Part shown: positions 8,804 to 18,407 of the stretch, piece after piece | Layout of the letters: each line of letters starts with the position of its first letter | Numbering within the stretch: the first letter of the stretch is position 1 | Source of the DNA: Paraburkholderia sp. PGU19 | GTDB taxonomy: Bacteria > Pseudomonadota > Gammaproteobacteria > Burkholderiales > Burkholderiaceae | DNA: 64,000 nucleotides | Reading direction: 5' to 3' | Assembly (NCBI RefSeq): GCF_013426915.1 | Contig: NZ_AP023183.1 | Coordinates: 1-64,000, forward strand | Notes under the pieces: model-generated | Told to the model about the DNA's origin: nothing | Seen by the model: the letters and a program-made list of their open reading frames with translations, nothing else | The model's database searches: none | Position numbers and translations under genes: made by a program

Positions 8804-9216
8804 GCACCAACATTGCGTCGGTATCTCGGGCGCCGTAAGTCCAACGAGACGTATGCCCGGTTGATACCTCTGCGCGGTAAGCCGATGCCGTCGAGCGGCG
8901 CGGCAAGTGTCTGCTTTGGGATGGCGCTGCCTTCAAGGCGGTCGGTAGGGCAGGCGACCCAGCGTATCGGACGCGATCGCGATCAAGCGACGACGCGCAG
9001 ACGGCACTTCTGCCGGAAGATTGGACCGCACTCGACTGTGGGCGGTGGCCCCCGACTGGGCCGCGAACGACCTCCTTACGTTTGCGACAGCGTCTTGCCA
9101 CTGGTATGTCATTGATATAATATGCATGCGAACGACTTGCGCTGAGGTGGACTGCGCTGGAGCGGTCATCGTCCATTGATACAGAACATGGCGAACATTG
9201 CACAGAGGGCTTAGGC
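8804..9216. other. 413-bp intergenic region before the catabolic island
   Basis: I see no convincing gene. Several overlapping open frames on both strands lack start signals or family motifs. Near the right end an AT-rich patch (9104-9125) contains GTATG-TCATT-GATAT, a loose version of the 14-bp palindrome found before other operons of the island. It lies about 100 bp upstream of the MaoC gene and is the likely promoter area. Confidence 0.45.
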
Positions 9217-9678
9217 ATGGCCGGATTATGGTTTGAAGAGTTTGAAGTTGGTCAGGTGTTCAGGCACGACGTCCGCAGGACGGTCACGGAGACGGACAAC
9301 GTGATGTTCAGCGCAATGACCCACAACCCCGCGGCGATTCACCTGGACAGGGAGTACGCGAGTACCACCGAGTTCGGCCGCCCACTGATGAACAGCATTT
9401 TCACCTTGGGCCTTATGGTTGGCATTTCTGTGAGTGACACGACCTTGGGCACTACTGTTGGAAACCTCGGCTGGGATGAAGTCCGCTTTCCAAAACCTCT
9501 TTTCGAAGGTGATACTGTCCGTGTCGAAACCGAAGTACTTGATCTACGGAGAAGTAAGTCACGGCCAGACAACGGAATTGTCGTCTTTCAGCATGTGGCG
9601 TTCAATCAGCGAGGAGAGGTTGTGGCGACATGTAAGCGATCAGCGCTGATGTACTGTCTAAGCGCCAAAAAGCCGTGA
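9217..9678 (+). CDS. MaoC-like acyl-CoA hydratase/dehydratase
   Basis: This 153-aa single hot-dog domain is the usual length for MaoC-type (R)-specific enoyl-CoA or mesaconyl-CoA-like hydratases. The signature region [14 protein letters not shown] (about residues 31-44) carries the catalytic His but lacks the Asp of the common GD-x-NP-x-H form. This is also seen in hydratases of the mesaconyl-CoA type. [14 protein letters not shown] and [14 protein letters not shown] are typical. It is the first gene of a cassette with an acyl-CoA dehydrogenase (28 bp on) and a CitE-like lyase. Together these suggest oxidation, hydration and C-C cleavage of a short branched dicarboxyl- or hydroxyacyl-CoA (inference). 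Confidence 0.82.
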   Translation: MAGLWFEEFEVGQVFRHDVRRTVTETDNVMFSAMTHNPAAIHLDREYASTTEFGRPLMNSIFTLGLMVGISVSDTTLGTTVGNLGWDEVRFPKPLFEGDTVRVETEVLDLRRSKSRPDNGIVVFQHVAFNQRGEVVATCKRSALMYCLSAKKP

Positions 9679-9706
9679 CTCCCGGAAAGTTCTGGAAGAG
9701 GCTGAC

Positions 9707-10864
9707 ATGATTGAAAGAACTTTATTCTCGGATGAGCATGAAATTTTCCGCGACTCAGTCCGCAGATTTATAGAGAATGAAATCACCCCGTTTCACATGG
9801 AGTGGGAACACCAAGGCGTTGTTCCTCGCAGCATCTGGGAGGCTGCTGGAAGGGCAGGGCTACTCGGATGTTCAATCCCTGAGGAATATGGGGGTGCTGG
9901 AGGCGATCACCTTTTTGATTTTGTGCTAGTCGAGGAACTTGCACGCGCGGGCATCACCGGCCCCGGCTTTGCCATACATAACGAAATGGTGATGCCTTAC
10001 ATCCAGGCATTTGGCACAGAGGAGCAAAAGCGCCATTGGTTGCCGAAGATGGTCAAAGGGGAAGTAATTGGTGCCTTGGGCCTTACGGAGCCGCATGCAG
10101 GAAGCGATTTGAAAAACATCCGGACGCGCGCTGTGCGCGACGGTGATTTCTACGTTATTTCAGGGCAGAAGGTTTTTATCTCAAACGGTCAATTGTGCGA
10201 CATGATCGTACTTGCGACAAAAACCGATCCTAGGGCCAGCAGTAACGGCGTCTCACTGTTCATCGTAGAGGCTTCCAGGCAAGGTTTCAAACGCGGTCGC
10301 CGATTGGAAAAAATCGGCCTGAAAGCTCAGGATACCTCAGAGCTATTCTTCGAAGACGTTCGTGTTCCTGCAAGCAACTTGCTTGGACCCGAAAACGGGG
10401 GCTTCAGGCTGCTGATGAAGAACCTGGCCCAGGAACGTCTTACCCAGGCGGTTCGTTCGGCTGCCGTGGTAGAGGCTGTTCTGGATTGGACCATCGAGTA
10501 TGTCGCGAATCGAGAGATGTTTGATCAGACTTTGGCGGACTTTCAAAACACCCAGTTCAAGCTCGCGGACTTGAAAACAGAAGTCACGATTGGGCGGGTT
10601 TTTGTCGACCGGTGCATCGAATCGTTTATGTCCGGCAAGCTGGACGGTACTGATGCCGCCATGGCCAAATTGTGGCTTTCCAATCTGCACGGACGAGTGG
10701 TTGACGAATGCCTTCAGTTCTTTGGTGGCTGGGGCTACATGTGGGAGTATCCGATCGCGCGCGCCTTCGTGGACGCACGGATCACGCGAATTGCTGGAGG
10801 CTCAATCGAGGTGATGAAGCAGATCATTGGTCGTAGCCTCTTCCCGCAGAAAAGCCCAAAGTGA
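9707..10864 (+). CDS. Acyl-CoA dehydrogenase
   Basis: This 385-aa FAD-dependent dehydrogenase matches the standard family length. It has the N-terminal helical domain, the middle beta-domain with LGLTEPHAGSDLKNIRT and QKVFISNG, and the C-terminal helical domain ending in RIAGGSIEVMKQIIGRSL. The partner is electron-transfer flavoprotein, which is not encoded in this window. The gene sits between a MaoC hydratase and a CitE-like lyase on the same strand. Codon use is somewhat more AT-rich than its right-hand neighbours. Substrate chain length cannot be inferred. Confidence 0.92.
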   Translation: MIERTLFSDEHEIFRDSVRRFIENEITPFHMEWEHQGVVPRSIWEAAGRAGLLGCSIPEEYGGAGGDHLFDFVLVEELARAGITGPGFAIHNEMVMPYIQAFGTEEQKRHWLPKMVKGEVIGALGLTEPHAGSDLKNIRTRAVRDGDFYVISGQKVFISNGQLCDMIVLATKTDPRASSNGVSLFIVEASRQGFKRGRRLEKIGLKAQDTSELFFEDVRVPASNLLGPENGGFRLLMKNLAQERLTQAVRSAAVVEAVLDWTIEYVANREMFDQTLADFQNTQFKLADLKTEVTIGRVFVDRCIESFMSGKLDGTDAAMAKLWLSNLHGRVVDECLQFFGGWGYMWEYPIARAFVDARITRIAGGSIEVMKQIIGRSLFPQKSPK

Positions 10865-10888
10865 ATTGACCTTACGAGCGAGGTAGAC

Positions 10889-11827
10889 ATGACGCAGGGG
10901 ACCGTGAGCGGGGGCATGGACAAGGTTGCGGTTCTGCGCTCAATGCTGTTTGTGCCAGGCGACAGCGAACGAAAGCTCGCCAAAGCGAGTTCGTCGCCTG
11001 CGGACGCGCTCATCCTCGACCTTGAAGATTCAGTCGCGCCCTCCAGGACTCACATCGCGCGAGCGATGGTGCTCGAGTATCTCAAGAGCAGACCTTTGCA
11101 GCAGCGCAAGCGGCAGCAGATTTGGGTTCGAATCAACGCACTGACAAGTCCGGCCGCGCTTCAAGATCTTGCCGTTGTTGCGGGATCTCCCGACGGTATC
11201 GTGCTGCCGAAGGTACGTTCGTCGCAGGATGTCACGTGCCTGGCGCATTACCTGGATGCGCTCGAACTGCGCGAAGGCGTCGCTACTGGATCGATTCGAA
11301 TACTGCCGGTAGCAACGGAGACTCCGCAGTCGCTGTTCACGCTGGGTGGGTACGAAGGTTGCGGTCCGCGGCTCATAGGCCTGACGTGGGGCGCCGAAGA
11401 CCTTGCTGCGGCACTTGGCGCGAGCACTAATCGGCGACCCGATGGCGAATACGACACGGTATATCAGTTGGCGCGTGCGCTTTGTCTCGTCGGCGCTGCC
11501 GCTGCGCATGTTCAGCCGATCGATACGATATTTGCCGACTTTGGTGATCCGGCGGCCTTGGCGATCGAGGCCAACGCTGCGCGACAAGCCGGGTTCACCG
11601 GCAAGCTGGCGGTTCATCCCAATCAGATTGACGTCATCAACCAGGCGTTCACGCCGAGCGACGAGGAGGTGGCCTGGTCACGTCGCGTTGTGGATGTGTT
11701 CGCGAGCAATCCAGATCTAGGCACTATTGGCTTGGACGGAAAGATGCTCGACATGCCGCACCTCAAGCGGGCACAGCAGATCCTGGGCCTTGCTGCCAGC
11801 CTGCATGGCATCGGCGGCGCGAGTTAG
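10889..11827 (+). CDS. HpcH/HpaI aldolase / citrate lyase beta-like protein (CitE family)
   Basis: This 312-aa TIM-barrel protein is of the CitE/malyl-CoA/citramalyl-CoA lyase superfamily. Motifs seen are LFVPGDSERKLAKA at the N-terminus, LDLEDSVAPSR (metal and CoA region), TWGAEDLAAALGA, and GFTGKLAVHPNQIDVIN. These enzymes make or cleave beta-hydroxyacyl-CoA compounds to acetyl-CoA, glyoxylate or pyruvate plus an acid. It is third in the MaoC/acyl-CoA dehydrogenase cassette, fitting the terminal cleavage. GAGGT precedes the ATG at 10889; a second Met at residue 10 is possible. Confidence 0.85.
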   Translation: MTQGTVSGGMDKVAVLRSMLFVPGDSERKLAKASSSPADALILDLEDSVAPSRTHIARAMVLEYLKSRPLQQRKRQQIWVRINALTSPAALQDLAVVAGSPDGIVLPKVRSSQDVTCLAHYLDALELREGVATGSIRILPVATETPQSLFTLGGYEGCGPRLIGLTWGAEDLAAALGASTNRRPDGEYDTVYQLARALCLVGAAAAHVQPIDTIFADFGDPAALAIEANAARQAGFTGKLAVHPNQIDVINQAFTPSDEEVAWSRRVVDVFASNPDLGTIGLDGKMLDMPHLKRAQQILGLAASLHGIGGAS

Positions 11828-11935
11828 GCTGCCACCGGCTATGGGCGGCCTCGGAATGTCAAAACTGGCCTACGAGGAGACCATGGGGTCTCGTGAGACG
11901 GCTACAAAAGGCACAGTCGCTCGCTATGGAACATC

Positions 11936-12499
11936 TCATTCAAAGTCGTCGGATGCAACATTGCCCTTTGCCTCGCTTTCGCGCTTTAGTGAGAGCAAAT
12001 TTTTCTTTACTTGCTGCAGTAACTCGGCGAGCTGCAGGCGGCGGTTGTGGTCAAGATCAGCAAGGATCCGCTCATTCATCTCGTGGCTCATGGCTCGCAT
12101 CTGATTCACGAGACTGTTGCCAGCGGTCGTCAGGTAGACGCGCTTGACTCGCCGATCCGTTCCATCGGGGCGCCTCTCGATGAATCCCGACGCTTCAAGC
12201 CGATCGACCAGTCCACCGAGCGCTGCCTTGCCCAGCTCGAGAACGTTCGCCAAATCGCTTTGCATCATGCCGTCATGCCGCGAGAGATGGGCGATGACCC
12301 ACCATTGGGAGCGCGTCACGCCAAGAGGCTCTACAAATGAGTCGAATACCAGACGTCTCAATCGAGAGACGTCGTGCATGAGGAATCCCAGGCGTTGATC
12401 CCAATTTTCCTCGTCCGGCAAGACCGAGCATCGTCGCACTGGATTGCGGGACGTTGCGGTATCGGTTGATGAGTTTCCTATGATCATATCGTGTTTCAT
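11936..12499 (-). CDS. MarR family transcriptional regulator
   Basis: This 187-aa MarR-type protein has the recognition helix region MQSDLANVLELGKAALGGLVDRL and the wing ERRPDGTDRRVKRVYLTTAG, flanked by dimer helices rich in Leu. It is convergent with the MaoC cassette and divergent from the DUF1302 gene. The 323-bp divergent region holds a 13-bp palindrome (12572-12584) 73 bp from its start. It is the best local candidate for controlling the catabolic island, possibly by sensing an acyl-CoA or aromatic acid. That is inference from position only. Confidence 0.9.
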   Translation of the reverse strand: MKHDMIIGNSSTDTATSRNPVRRCSVLPDEENWDQRLGFLMHDVSRLRRLVFDSFVEPLGVTRSQWWVIAHLSRHDGMMQSDLANVLELGKAALGGLVDRLEASGFIERRPDGTDRRVKRVYLTTAGNSLVNQMRAMSHEMNERILADLDHNRRLQLAELLQQVKKNLLSLKRESEAKGNVASDDFE

Positions 12500-12822
12500 T
12501 GGTTTGTCCCCGGCAAGTCATGGCTACAGGGTTAGTGAAACACCTACGTGTCTCACGTAGATTATATAGTACCATACGATATGGAAAACTAAGACATTCA
12601 TCCGCAATTCCTGTTGTGGGTCTGCAACCGTCAGATCTTTGGCGAGTCGTGCTGCATAGACGCAAGGGAAGTGTCGAAATTCGATATTGACATTAGCATA
12701 TCGTCTGCTAGCATACGTAATGGGCACTGGAGGAGACGTCAGCGCGCACCGCAAACATTGATGACGCGCGACCGATGTGCCGAAGAAACGGAAAAATACA
12801 ACTCGGTTGAGGAGACGGTGTC
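12500..12822. promoter_or_regulatory. Divergent promoter region marR / DUF1302 with palindromes
   Basis: This AT-rich region between divergent genes contains CCATA-CGA-TATGG (12572-12584), a 5-bp-arm palindrome on the marR side. On the DUF1302 side it has GCATATCGTC followed by TAGCATACG (about 12696-12716). Both contain the GTATG/CATAC half-site seen before other operons of the island. The DUF1302 gene has a strong ribosome site (GAGGAGACGG) before ATG 12823. No gene is seen within this region. Confidence 0.55.
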
Positions 12823-14532
12823 ATGATCAGGAAGGTCGCTCGGCGCTCCAGCAGACTATTAGGAGCTTTCGTCGCAGTGTTAGCGATTTCCGGCTCTATG
12901 TGGCCGGGGATCGCTCATGCGTATAAGTTCGACACAGGTATTCAAGACCTCAACGTCCAGTGGGATAACACTGTTAGCTACAACTTGGGGATTCGCGCCG
13001 AGGACTGCGATACCGACATCTGCGGAAACGGGAAGGGCGCTGGGGATGTCACGGCGCACCAATCGGATCGAAAGTTCGCGAAAGCCGGGGACATCGTTAC
13101 GAATCGGCTGAGCCTGTTATCGGAGCTCAGCGTCATCTACAAGGGTGATACAGGGTTCCGGATTAGCGGGGACGGCTGGTACGACGCCGCTTACACCGGC
13201 AGCCCGAAGGGTGACCCATTCTTCCTGTCGCAGGGTCTGAATGCGTTCCCGAACAATCAGTACACGGACTATATCAAGCGATGGAACCGTGGTCCGTCCG
13301 GCCAATTGCTGGATGCGTTCGCCTTTACCAGACTCAACCTAGGTTCGGTGCCGATCGACATCAAGGCCGGTCAGTACAACGTGTTTTGGGGCGAATCGAT
13401 CTTCTGCTTCGTCTGTGGCGTCGCATATAATCAAGGCCCGGTTGATATCCGCAAGGCGCTGACTGATCCCAGTGCGCAAGCCCAAGAGCTTTTCCTTCCC
13501 CGGCCCCAAGTTTCGTTCTCTGCGACCCTGACCCCTGAGCTGACGCTCGCCGGGCAATATTTTCTCGACTGGTCGGCCTCCCGACTCCCGGACGGCGGAA
13601 CGTACTTCGGTGCCGCAGATTTTCTTACCCTCGGCGGTGGCACTGTCGTGCCGTTCCTTGGTACGCCCGCCGTTTTTGACGGGCAGCAAAAACCGGCACA
13701 TCTGACAGGCGACTTTGGTGTGGGTGTGAAATGGCGTCCTGCATGGTTGGACGGGACCGCAGGATTCTATTATCGCCAATACACGACCACATTTCCTCAA
13801 CTCGTAATCGGCGGCGCTTCAAACGGAAATCTGAACGTCGACATCGACTACCGCGCACCTCGAGAGCGAATGTATGCATTCACCCTTTCAAAGCAAATTG
13901 CGGGGATTTCGTTTGCAACTGACCTGACGTATCGGAACAACGCTGAACTCGCCGCAACGCCGTTTTCAAACGTCATCGCTGCGAACGCGTCCGGTGCGGA
14001 CTGGATTCCGAGAGGGAACGTCTTTTCGGGCGTGGCGAACATGATCAGCTACTTTGGCAAAACGCCGCTGTTCGATTCGGCGACACTGATCGCGGAAGTC
14101 AATTATGCGTGGCTGGAAGGTGTTACGCACGACCCGTTCAATCTCTACTATGGGCTGAAGCAAAACTGTGGTTCGGACGGGGTCGCGACACATCACGGCT
14201 GCCCGACGCGAAACGCAGTAGGTATCTCCGCACAGTTCGAACCCATCTGGTACGAGGTTTGGTCGGGTGTGAATCTCAGTATGCCGATTTTCATCAGCAC
14301 GGGTCTTTCGGGAAATTCCCCGGTGCTTTTCGGGAGCAATCAGGGAGAGGGGTCGTATAGCGTCGGGCTCACCTTCGACATACAGTCAAAGTATAAAGTC
14401 TCGTTGAAGTACATCGGGTACCTTGCGCTGCACAGCAATGACAGCGCGGGTGTCGGATCGAACAGCAATTCGAGCCTTGGGAAATACTGGGACAGAAACT
14501 GGGTTTCGCTCACCTTCCAGTCGACATTTTAG
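12823..14532 (+). CDS. DUF1302 family outer-membrane protein
   Basis: This 569-aa predicted outer-membrane beta-barrel protein has a Sec signal peptide (MIRKVARRSSRLLGA, then a hydrophobic stretch ending IAHA before YKFD). Alternating amphipathic strands and a C-terminal aromatic residue (WVSLTFQSTF) are consistent with an outer-membrane barrel. Paired Cys occur at CDTDICG and FCFVCG, and again near CGSDG..HHGC. Family members of this size usually sit beside DUF1329, YCF48-like and MMPL genes, as here, and are linked to handling of hydrophobic substrates. No enzymatic function is known to me. Confidence 0.88.
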   Translation: MIRKVARRSSRLLGAFVAVLAISGSMWPGIAHAYKFDTGIQDLNVQWDNTVSYNLGIRAEDCDTDICGNGKGAGDVTAHQSDRKFAKAGDIVTNRLSLLSELSVIYKGDTGFRISGDGWYDAAYTGSPKGDPFFLSQGLNAFPNNQYTDYIKRWNRGPSGQLLDAFAFTRLNLGSVPIDIKAGQYNVFWGESIFCFVCGVAYNQGPVDIRKALTDPSAQAQELFLPRPQVSFSATLTPELTLAGQYFLDWSASRLPDGGTYFGAADFLTLGGGTVVPFLGTPAVFDGQQKPAHLTGDFGVGVKWRPAWLDGTAGFYYRQYTTTFPQLVIGGASNGNLNVDIDYRAPRERMYAFTLSKQIAGISFATDLTYRNNAELAATPFSNVIAANASGADWIPRGNVFSGVANMISYFGKTPLFDSATLIAEVNYAWLEGVTHDPFNLYYGLKQNCGSDGVATHHGCPTRNAVGISAQFEPIWYEVWSGVNLSMPIFISTGLSGNSPVLFGSNQGEGSYSVGLTFDIQSKYKVSLKYIGYLALHSNDSAGVGSNSNSSLGKYWDRNWVSLTFQSTF

Positions 14533-14544
14533 AGGTGCCGGCGT

Positions 14545-14580
14545 GGTGCGACCAGATTCCATTGGAAAGGAAGTCGCACC
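14545..14580. terminator. Intercistronic hairpin after DUF1302
   Basis: GGTGCGAC and GTCGCACC form a perfect 8-bp inverted repeat with a 20-nt loop, 12 bp beyond the DUF1302 stop. It lies in a 245-bp gap before the YCF48-like gene. No U-tract follows, so partial termination or 3'-end protection of a highly expressed upstream message is more likely than a strong terminator. The rest of the gap holds no recognised gene. Confidence 0.4.
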
Positions 14581-14777
14581 TACGTTTGAATTCCAACGTG
14601 CCGCCGATGAAGCGTGCAAAGAAGCGTCCGATGCGCTTTGGAAAGACAGGACCTGGTGGTGCGAGCGGTCTTCGCCGTCATGCCTTTGTATCTTGATAGG
14701 CGGTTTGAATTGGGTCAGCGGGGTCATGCAGCTATCAAAGCATCGCGATCCGGTAGCAATTGACGCAAGGATTATCA

Positions 14778-15917
14778 ATGTCAGTTTCTAGCAAAACCTT
14801 GTACGCCACCAAACGAAGCGCAAGCAGTCGCTTGATGCACGTTTGCTCGGCCATTGTCCTCGGTCTAATGATCTCATGCGCGATCGCGCGTACGTTTGAA
14901 AACCCGGTCGGCATTCCAGCGATGCCGAGCGCTCTGGCCGTACATATCCCGCTTATTGGTGTGGCAAGTGCTGGGCACCGAATTGTCGCAGTTGGACTTC
15001 GGGGAGTCATCATCTACTCGGATGACGCGGGGCGGACGTGGGTGCAAGCCAAAGTCCCTGTGGGTACAGACCTCGTTGCAGTCTCGTTTCCGGACGCGAA
15101 GCAAGGGTGGGCCGTCGGTCACGGCGGCGTTGTGATTCACACCGATGACGGCGGAGCGAACTGGGTCAAGCAGACAGACGGTAAGCGTCTCTCGGGACTG
15201 GCGGTGGACTACTACACGCGGATGGCCGCGGACAAGCCATCCATCGAAGTAAAGCGAGCCTTCGACGATGCTAAGGCTTCTGCTTCTGACGGTAGCTCTC
15301 AGGCTCTGCTCGATGTTTTTTTCGAGAATGAAAAGAGCGGGTTCATTGTCGGTACATTCAATCGCGTGTTTCACACGGAAGACGGCGGAAAGAGCTGGAT
15401 TCCATGGATGGAGCGCACGAATAATCCCGACGATTTCCATTTTTATTCCGTTCACGGAGACGGCAGCCGAATTCTCCTGACTGGCGAGCACGGCATGGTT
15501 TGGGAGCTCAACCGCGACAAGCAATCGTTCGAACGGAAGCCGACACCGTATAAAGGAACGTTATTCGGTTCGCTCGGATCGGGAGGCGATATCGTCGTGT
15601 ACGGCATGCGAGGCAGCCTCTTCCGGAGTTCCGACGGATGCGCGACGTGGGAGAAGGTCGACGTACCTAGCCGAGCCGGAATTACTGGCGGTGTGGTGCT
15701 TGCCGATGGATCCTTCCTCTTGGTCGATCAGGGCGGAATTGCACTACTCAGTCGGGACGGTGGCAAATCGTTCCAGTCGGTGAAGCTTAGGCGGTCGATG
15801 CCCTACTTTGGAGTCAGCAGAGTTGGGAATGGCAAGGTTGCGCTCGTGGGCGTGGACGGCGTCGTCGTCGAGGACGTTCCTGGGTCTTCGGGCACTGCGG
15901 CACGCAACCTGAATTGA
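14778..15917 (+). CDS. YCF48-like / BNR-repeat periplasmic protein
   Basis: This 379-aa protein has a signal peptide (hydrophobic VCSAIVLGLMISCAIAR) followed by a beta-propeller of YCF48/BNR type. Recurring units of the form SDDAGRTW, TDDGGANW, TEDGGKSW and SRDGGKSF are visible. The start at 14778 has AAGGA 7 nt upstream; a TTG at 14760 is less likely. YCF48-like proteins next to DUF1302 and MMPL genes are a recurring arrangement in proteobacteria, and the propeller probably scaffolds the envelope complex. Role inferred from context. Confidence 0.82.
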   Translation: MSVSSKTLYATKRSASSRLMHVCSAIVLGLMISCAIARTFENPVGIPAMPSALAVHIPLIGVASAGHRIVAVGLRGVIIYSDDAGRTWVQAKVPVGTDLVAVSFPDAKQGWAVGHGGVVIHTDDGGANWVKQTDGKRLSGLAVDYYTRMAADKPSIEVKRAFDDAKASASDGSSQALLDVFFENEKSGFIVGTFNRVFHTEDGGKSWIPWMERTNNPDDFHFYSVHGDGSRILLTGEHGMVWELNRDKQSFERKPTPYKGTLFGSLGSGGDIVVYGMRGSLFRSSDGCATWEKVDVPSRAGITGGVVLADGSFLLVDQGGIALLSRDGGKSFQSVKLRRSMPYFGVSRVGNGKVALVGVDGVVVEDVPGSSGTAARNLN

Positions 15918-15955
15918 GCGCAGGCCAGCATAGTTTGAACAGAAAGGCTCTAGAT

Positions 15956-18397
15956 ATGGTCGCAATGTCAAAGTCTGAAGCAATGGCAGTGGTCGCGGAT
16001 CCGAGCGACTTCAACAAGAAGTCTGGAAACTTTCTGGAGAGGTTGATATTCAACCACAGAGGGTGGGTGATGTTGGGGAGCGCATTGCTGATGGCGTTCT
16101 TTGCGCTTCAGTTGCGCGGCCTGGATATTAGCGCGAGCTACGACAAAATGCTGCCTTTGTCGCAGCCATACATCAAGAATTTCATTGCCAACCGTGTCGA
16201 GTTGCGGGGGCTGGGTGACAACGTGCGTGTTGCGGTGGAGAACCCCCGCGGCGACATTTTCGACCCCGCTTACCTGGCGACGTTGGGCAAAATCAACGAC
16301 GAACTGTTCCTGTTGCCGGGCGTGGACCGGGCGTGGATGAAATCGATCTTTACGCCGGTTGTGCGCTGGACGGAGGTGACAGAGGAGGGGTTCGTCGGGG
16401 GCCCAGTGTTGCCCGATACCTTCAATGGTTCCCCGCAGTCCATCGCACAGTTGCGCATGAACATCGTGCGCGCCGGCGTAGTGGGCAGCCTGGTCTCCAA
16501 TGACTACCGGTCGAGCATGATCGTCGTTCCGCTTCTCGCGAAAGACGCAGAAGGCAAGCCTCTCGACTATCACGCCTTATCCTCCAAGCTGGACGAAATC
16601 CGCAAACGGTACAGTCAGGTAGAGGGTGACGCTCAGCCACGCGTGAAAATTCACGTCACCGGCTTCGCGAAACTGGTTGGCGATCTCATCGATGGTCTCG
16701 GGAAAGTCATGTACTTTTTCCTGGCCGCCGCATTCGTTGCAAGCGTCATCATCTATCTGTTCACCCGTTGCATCCGCAGCACACTGCTGGTGGTGGCCTG
16801 CTCGCTGATCGCGGTTGTCTGGCAGCTTGGTATCGTCGCTTTACTAGGCCGCAGCATCGACCCGTTCTCTGTTCTCGTCCCTTTTCTGGTGTTCGCTATT
16901 GGTGTCTCTCACGGTGCCCAGAAAATGAACGGCATCATGCTCGACGTCGGACGGGGGACGCACAAGTGGGTCGCCGCGCGCTACACATACCGTCGTTTGT
17001 TTCTCCCCGGTGTGACGGCATTGCTCGCCGACGCGGTTGGCTTCGGCGTGCTGATGATCATTGACATTCCGGTGATCCGTGAGTTGGCTATGACCGCGAG
17101 CCTTGGTGTGGCGGTGCTTATCTTCACCAACCTGATTCTCCTGCCGGTCCTGCTGTCCTATGTGGGCGTCAGCCGCTCCGCGGCCAAGCGGGCAGTGACG
17201 CAGAGTCAGGAGGAGAACCGCGGTCAGGGGTTCGGGAAGATCTGGACTCTGTTGGACCGGTTCACTGAGCGTCGCTGGGCAACTGCAGCGTTAGTCGGCG
17301 CGGTGGGGCTTGGGATCGTGGGTTATGTCGGCGGCCTTGGCCTTCAGGTAGGCGACCTCGATGCCGGCGCTCCCGAACTGAGGCCTAACTCCCGCTACAA
17401 CCTGGACGACGCCTTCATCACGTCTCACTACAGCATTTCCAGCGACGCCTTCGCTGTGATGGTCAAAACACCACCTGGTCAGTGCCGCTCGTTTGCCACG
17501 CTAGTAGAAGCCGATCGGCTCGGATGGACGCTCGACCAGTTGCCTGGCGTGCTGCGTACCGCGTCGCTGGCCGATACGGTTCGTCTCTATACCATGGGTG
17601 ATTTCGAGGGGAATCCCAAATGGATGACGATCAGCGAAAGCCAGGGTTTGATCGATCCCCAGGTCACCAATGCATTGCTGTGGAACTCGGAATACCTGAA
17701 CAACGATTGCTCAGTATTGCCCGTGGTCGCGTACCTCTCAGACCACAAAGCCGCAACGCTGGATCGCGTCACCGAAGCCGTGAAAAATTTTGCAGCTGCT
17801 CACGATACCCCTGAGCGACAGTTTTTGCTCGCTGCCGGCAATTCGGGCGTTGAGGCAGCGACCAATATCGTCGTGAGGAACGCAAATCGTGCCATGTTGT
17901 TCTACGTCTACGGTGCCGTCGTTTTGCTGTGCCTTATTACTTTTAGAAATTGGCGGGCGGTCGTCGTTGCGATACTTCCGTTGGCCCTCACATCGATTCT
18001 GGCGGAGGCCGTGATGGTGGGGCTCGGCATTGGCGTGAAGGTAGCAACGCTGCCGGTGGTCGCGCTGGGTGTCGGCATCGGCGTGGACTACGCACTCTAT
18101 CTCCTCAGCGTGCAACTGGCGCAGCAGCGTCAAGGGCTGAGCTTGCAGGAGGCGTACAAGAACGCCGTTGCATTCACAGGAAAGGTTGTCGGTCTTGTCG
18201 GTGTGACGCTTGCGGCCGGTGTGGTTACATGGGTCTGGTCGCCAATCAAGTTCCAGGCCGACATGGGCATCATGCTTACCTTCATGTTCCTCTGGAACAT
18301 GCTCGGCGCACTCATTCTCATCCCGGCACTCTCTCACTTTCTCCTCAAGGATGTTCGAGTGACCGCTACTGTTCACGCCAATTCATCTGAAGCATAA
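15956..18397 (+). CDS. MMPL/RND-superfamily exporter
   Basis: This 813-aa inner-membrane protein has two repeats, each with one TM helix, a large periplasmic domain and a bundle of five TM helices (first bundle about residues 245-415, second about 640-790). The motif LGVGIGVDYALYLL in the second half matches the MMPL/hydrophobe-exporter family. ATG 15956 was chosen for the AGAAAGG site upstream; earlier in-frame codons overlap the previous gene. It is likely to move a lipid-like substrate or intermediate across the inner membrane together with the DUF1302 and YCF48-like proteins. Direction and substrate are not known. Confidence 0.88.
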   Translation: MVAMSKSEAMAVVADPSDFNKKSGNFLERLIFNHRGWVMLGSALLMAFFALQLRGLDISASYDKMLPLSQPYIKNFIANRVELRGLGDNVRVAVENPRGDIFDPAYLATLGKINDELFLLPGVDRAWMKSIFTPVVRWTEVTEEGFVGGPVLPDTFNGSPQSIAQLRMNIVRAGVVGSLVSNDYRSSMIVVPLLAKDAEGKPLDYHALSSKLDEIRKRYSQVEGDAQPRVKIHVTGFAKLVGDLIDGLGKVMYFFLAAAFVASVIIYLFTRCIRSTLLVVACSLIAVVWQLGIVALLGRSIDPFSVLVPFLVFAIGVSHGAQKMNGIMLDVGRGTHKWVAARYTYRRLFLPGVTALLADAVGFGVLMIIDIPVIRELAMTASLGVAVLIFTNLILLPVLLSYVGVSRSAAKRAVTQSQEENRGQGFGKIWTLLDRFTERRWATAALVGAVGLGIVGYVGGLGLQVGDLDAGAPELRPNSRYNLDDAFITSHYSISSDAFAVMVKTPPGQCRSFATLVEADRLGWTLDQLPGVLRTASLADTVRLYTMGDFEGNPKWMTISESQGLIDPQVTNALLWNSEYLNNDCSVLPVVAYLSDHKAATLDRVTEAVKNFAAAHDTPERQFLLAAGNSGVEAATNIVVRNANRAMLFYVYGAVVLLCLITFRNWRAVVVAILPLALTSILAEAVMVGLGIGVKVATLPVVALGVGIGVDYALYLLSVQLAQQRQGLSLQEAYKNAVAFTGKVVGLVGVTLAAGVVTWVWSPIKFQADMGIMLTFMFLWNMLGALILIPALSHFLLKDVRVTATVHANSSEA

Positions 18398-18407
18398 GGA
18401 CATCACC

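Noticed and set aside
8520..9218. Minus-strand 232-codon open frame
   Set aside because: No family resemblance, no start signal, overlaps promoter-like AT-rich sequence for the MaoC gene.
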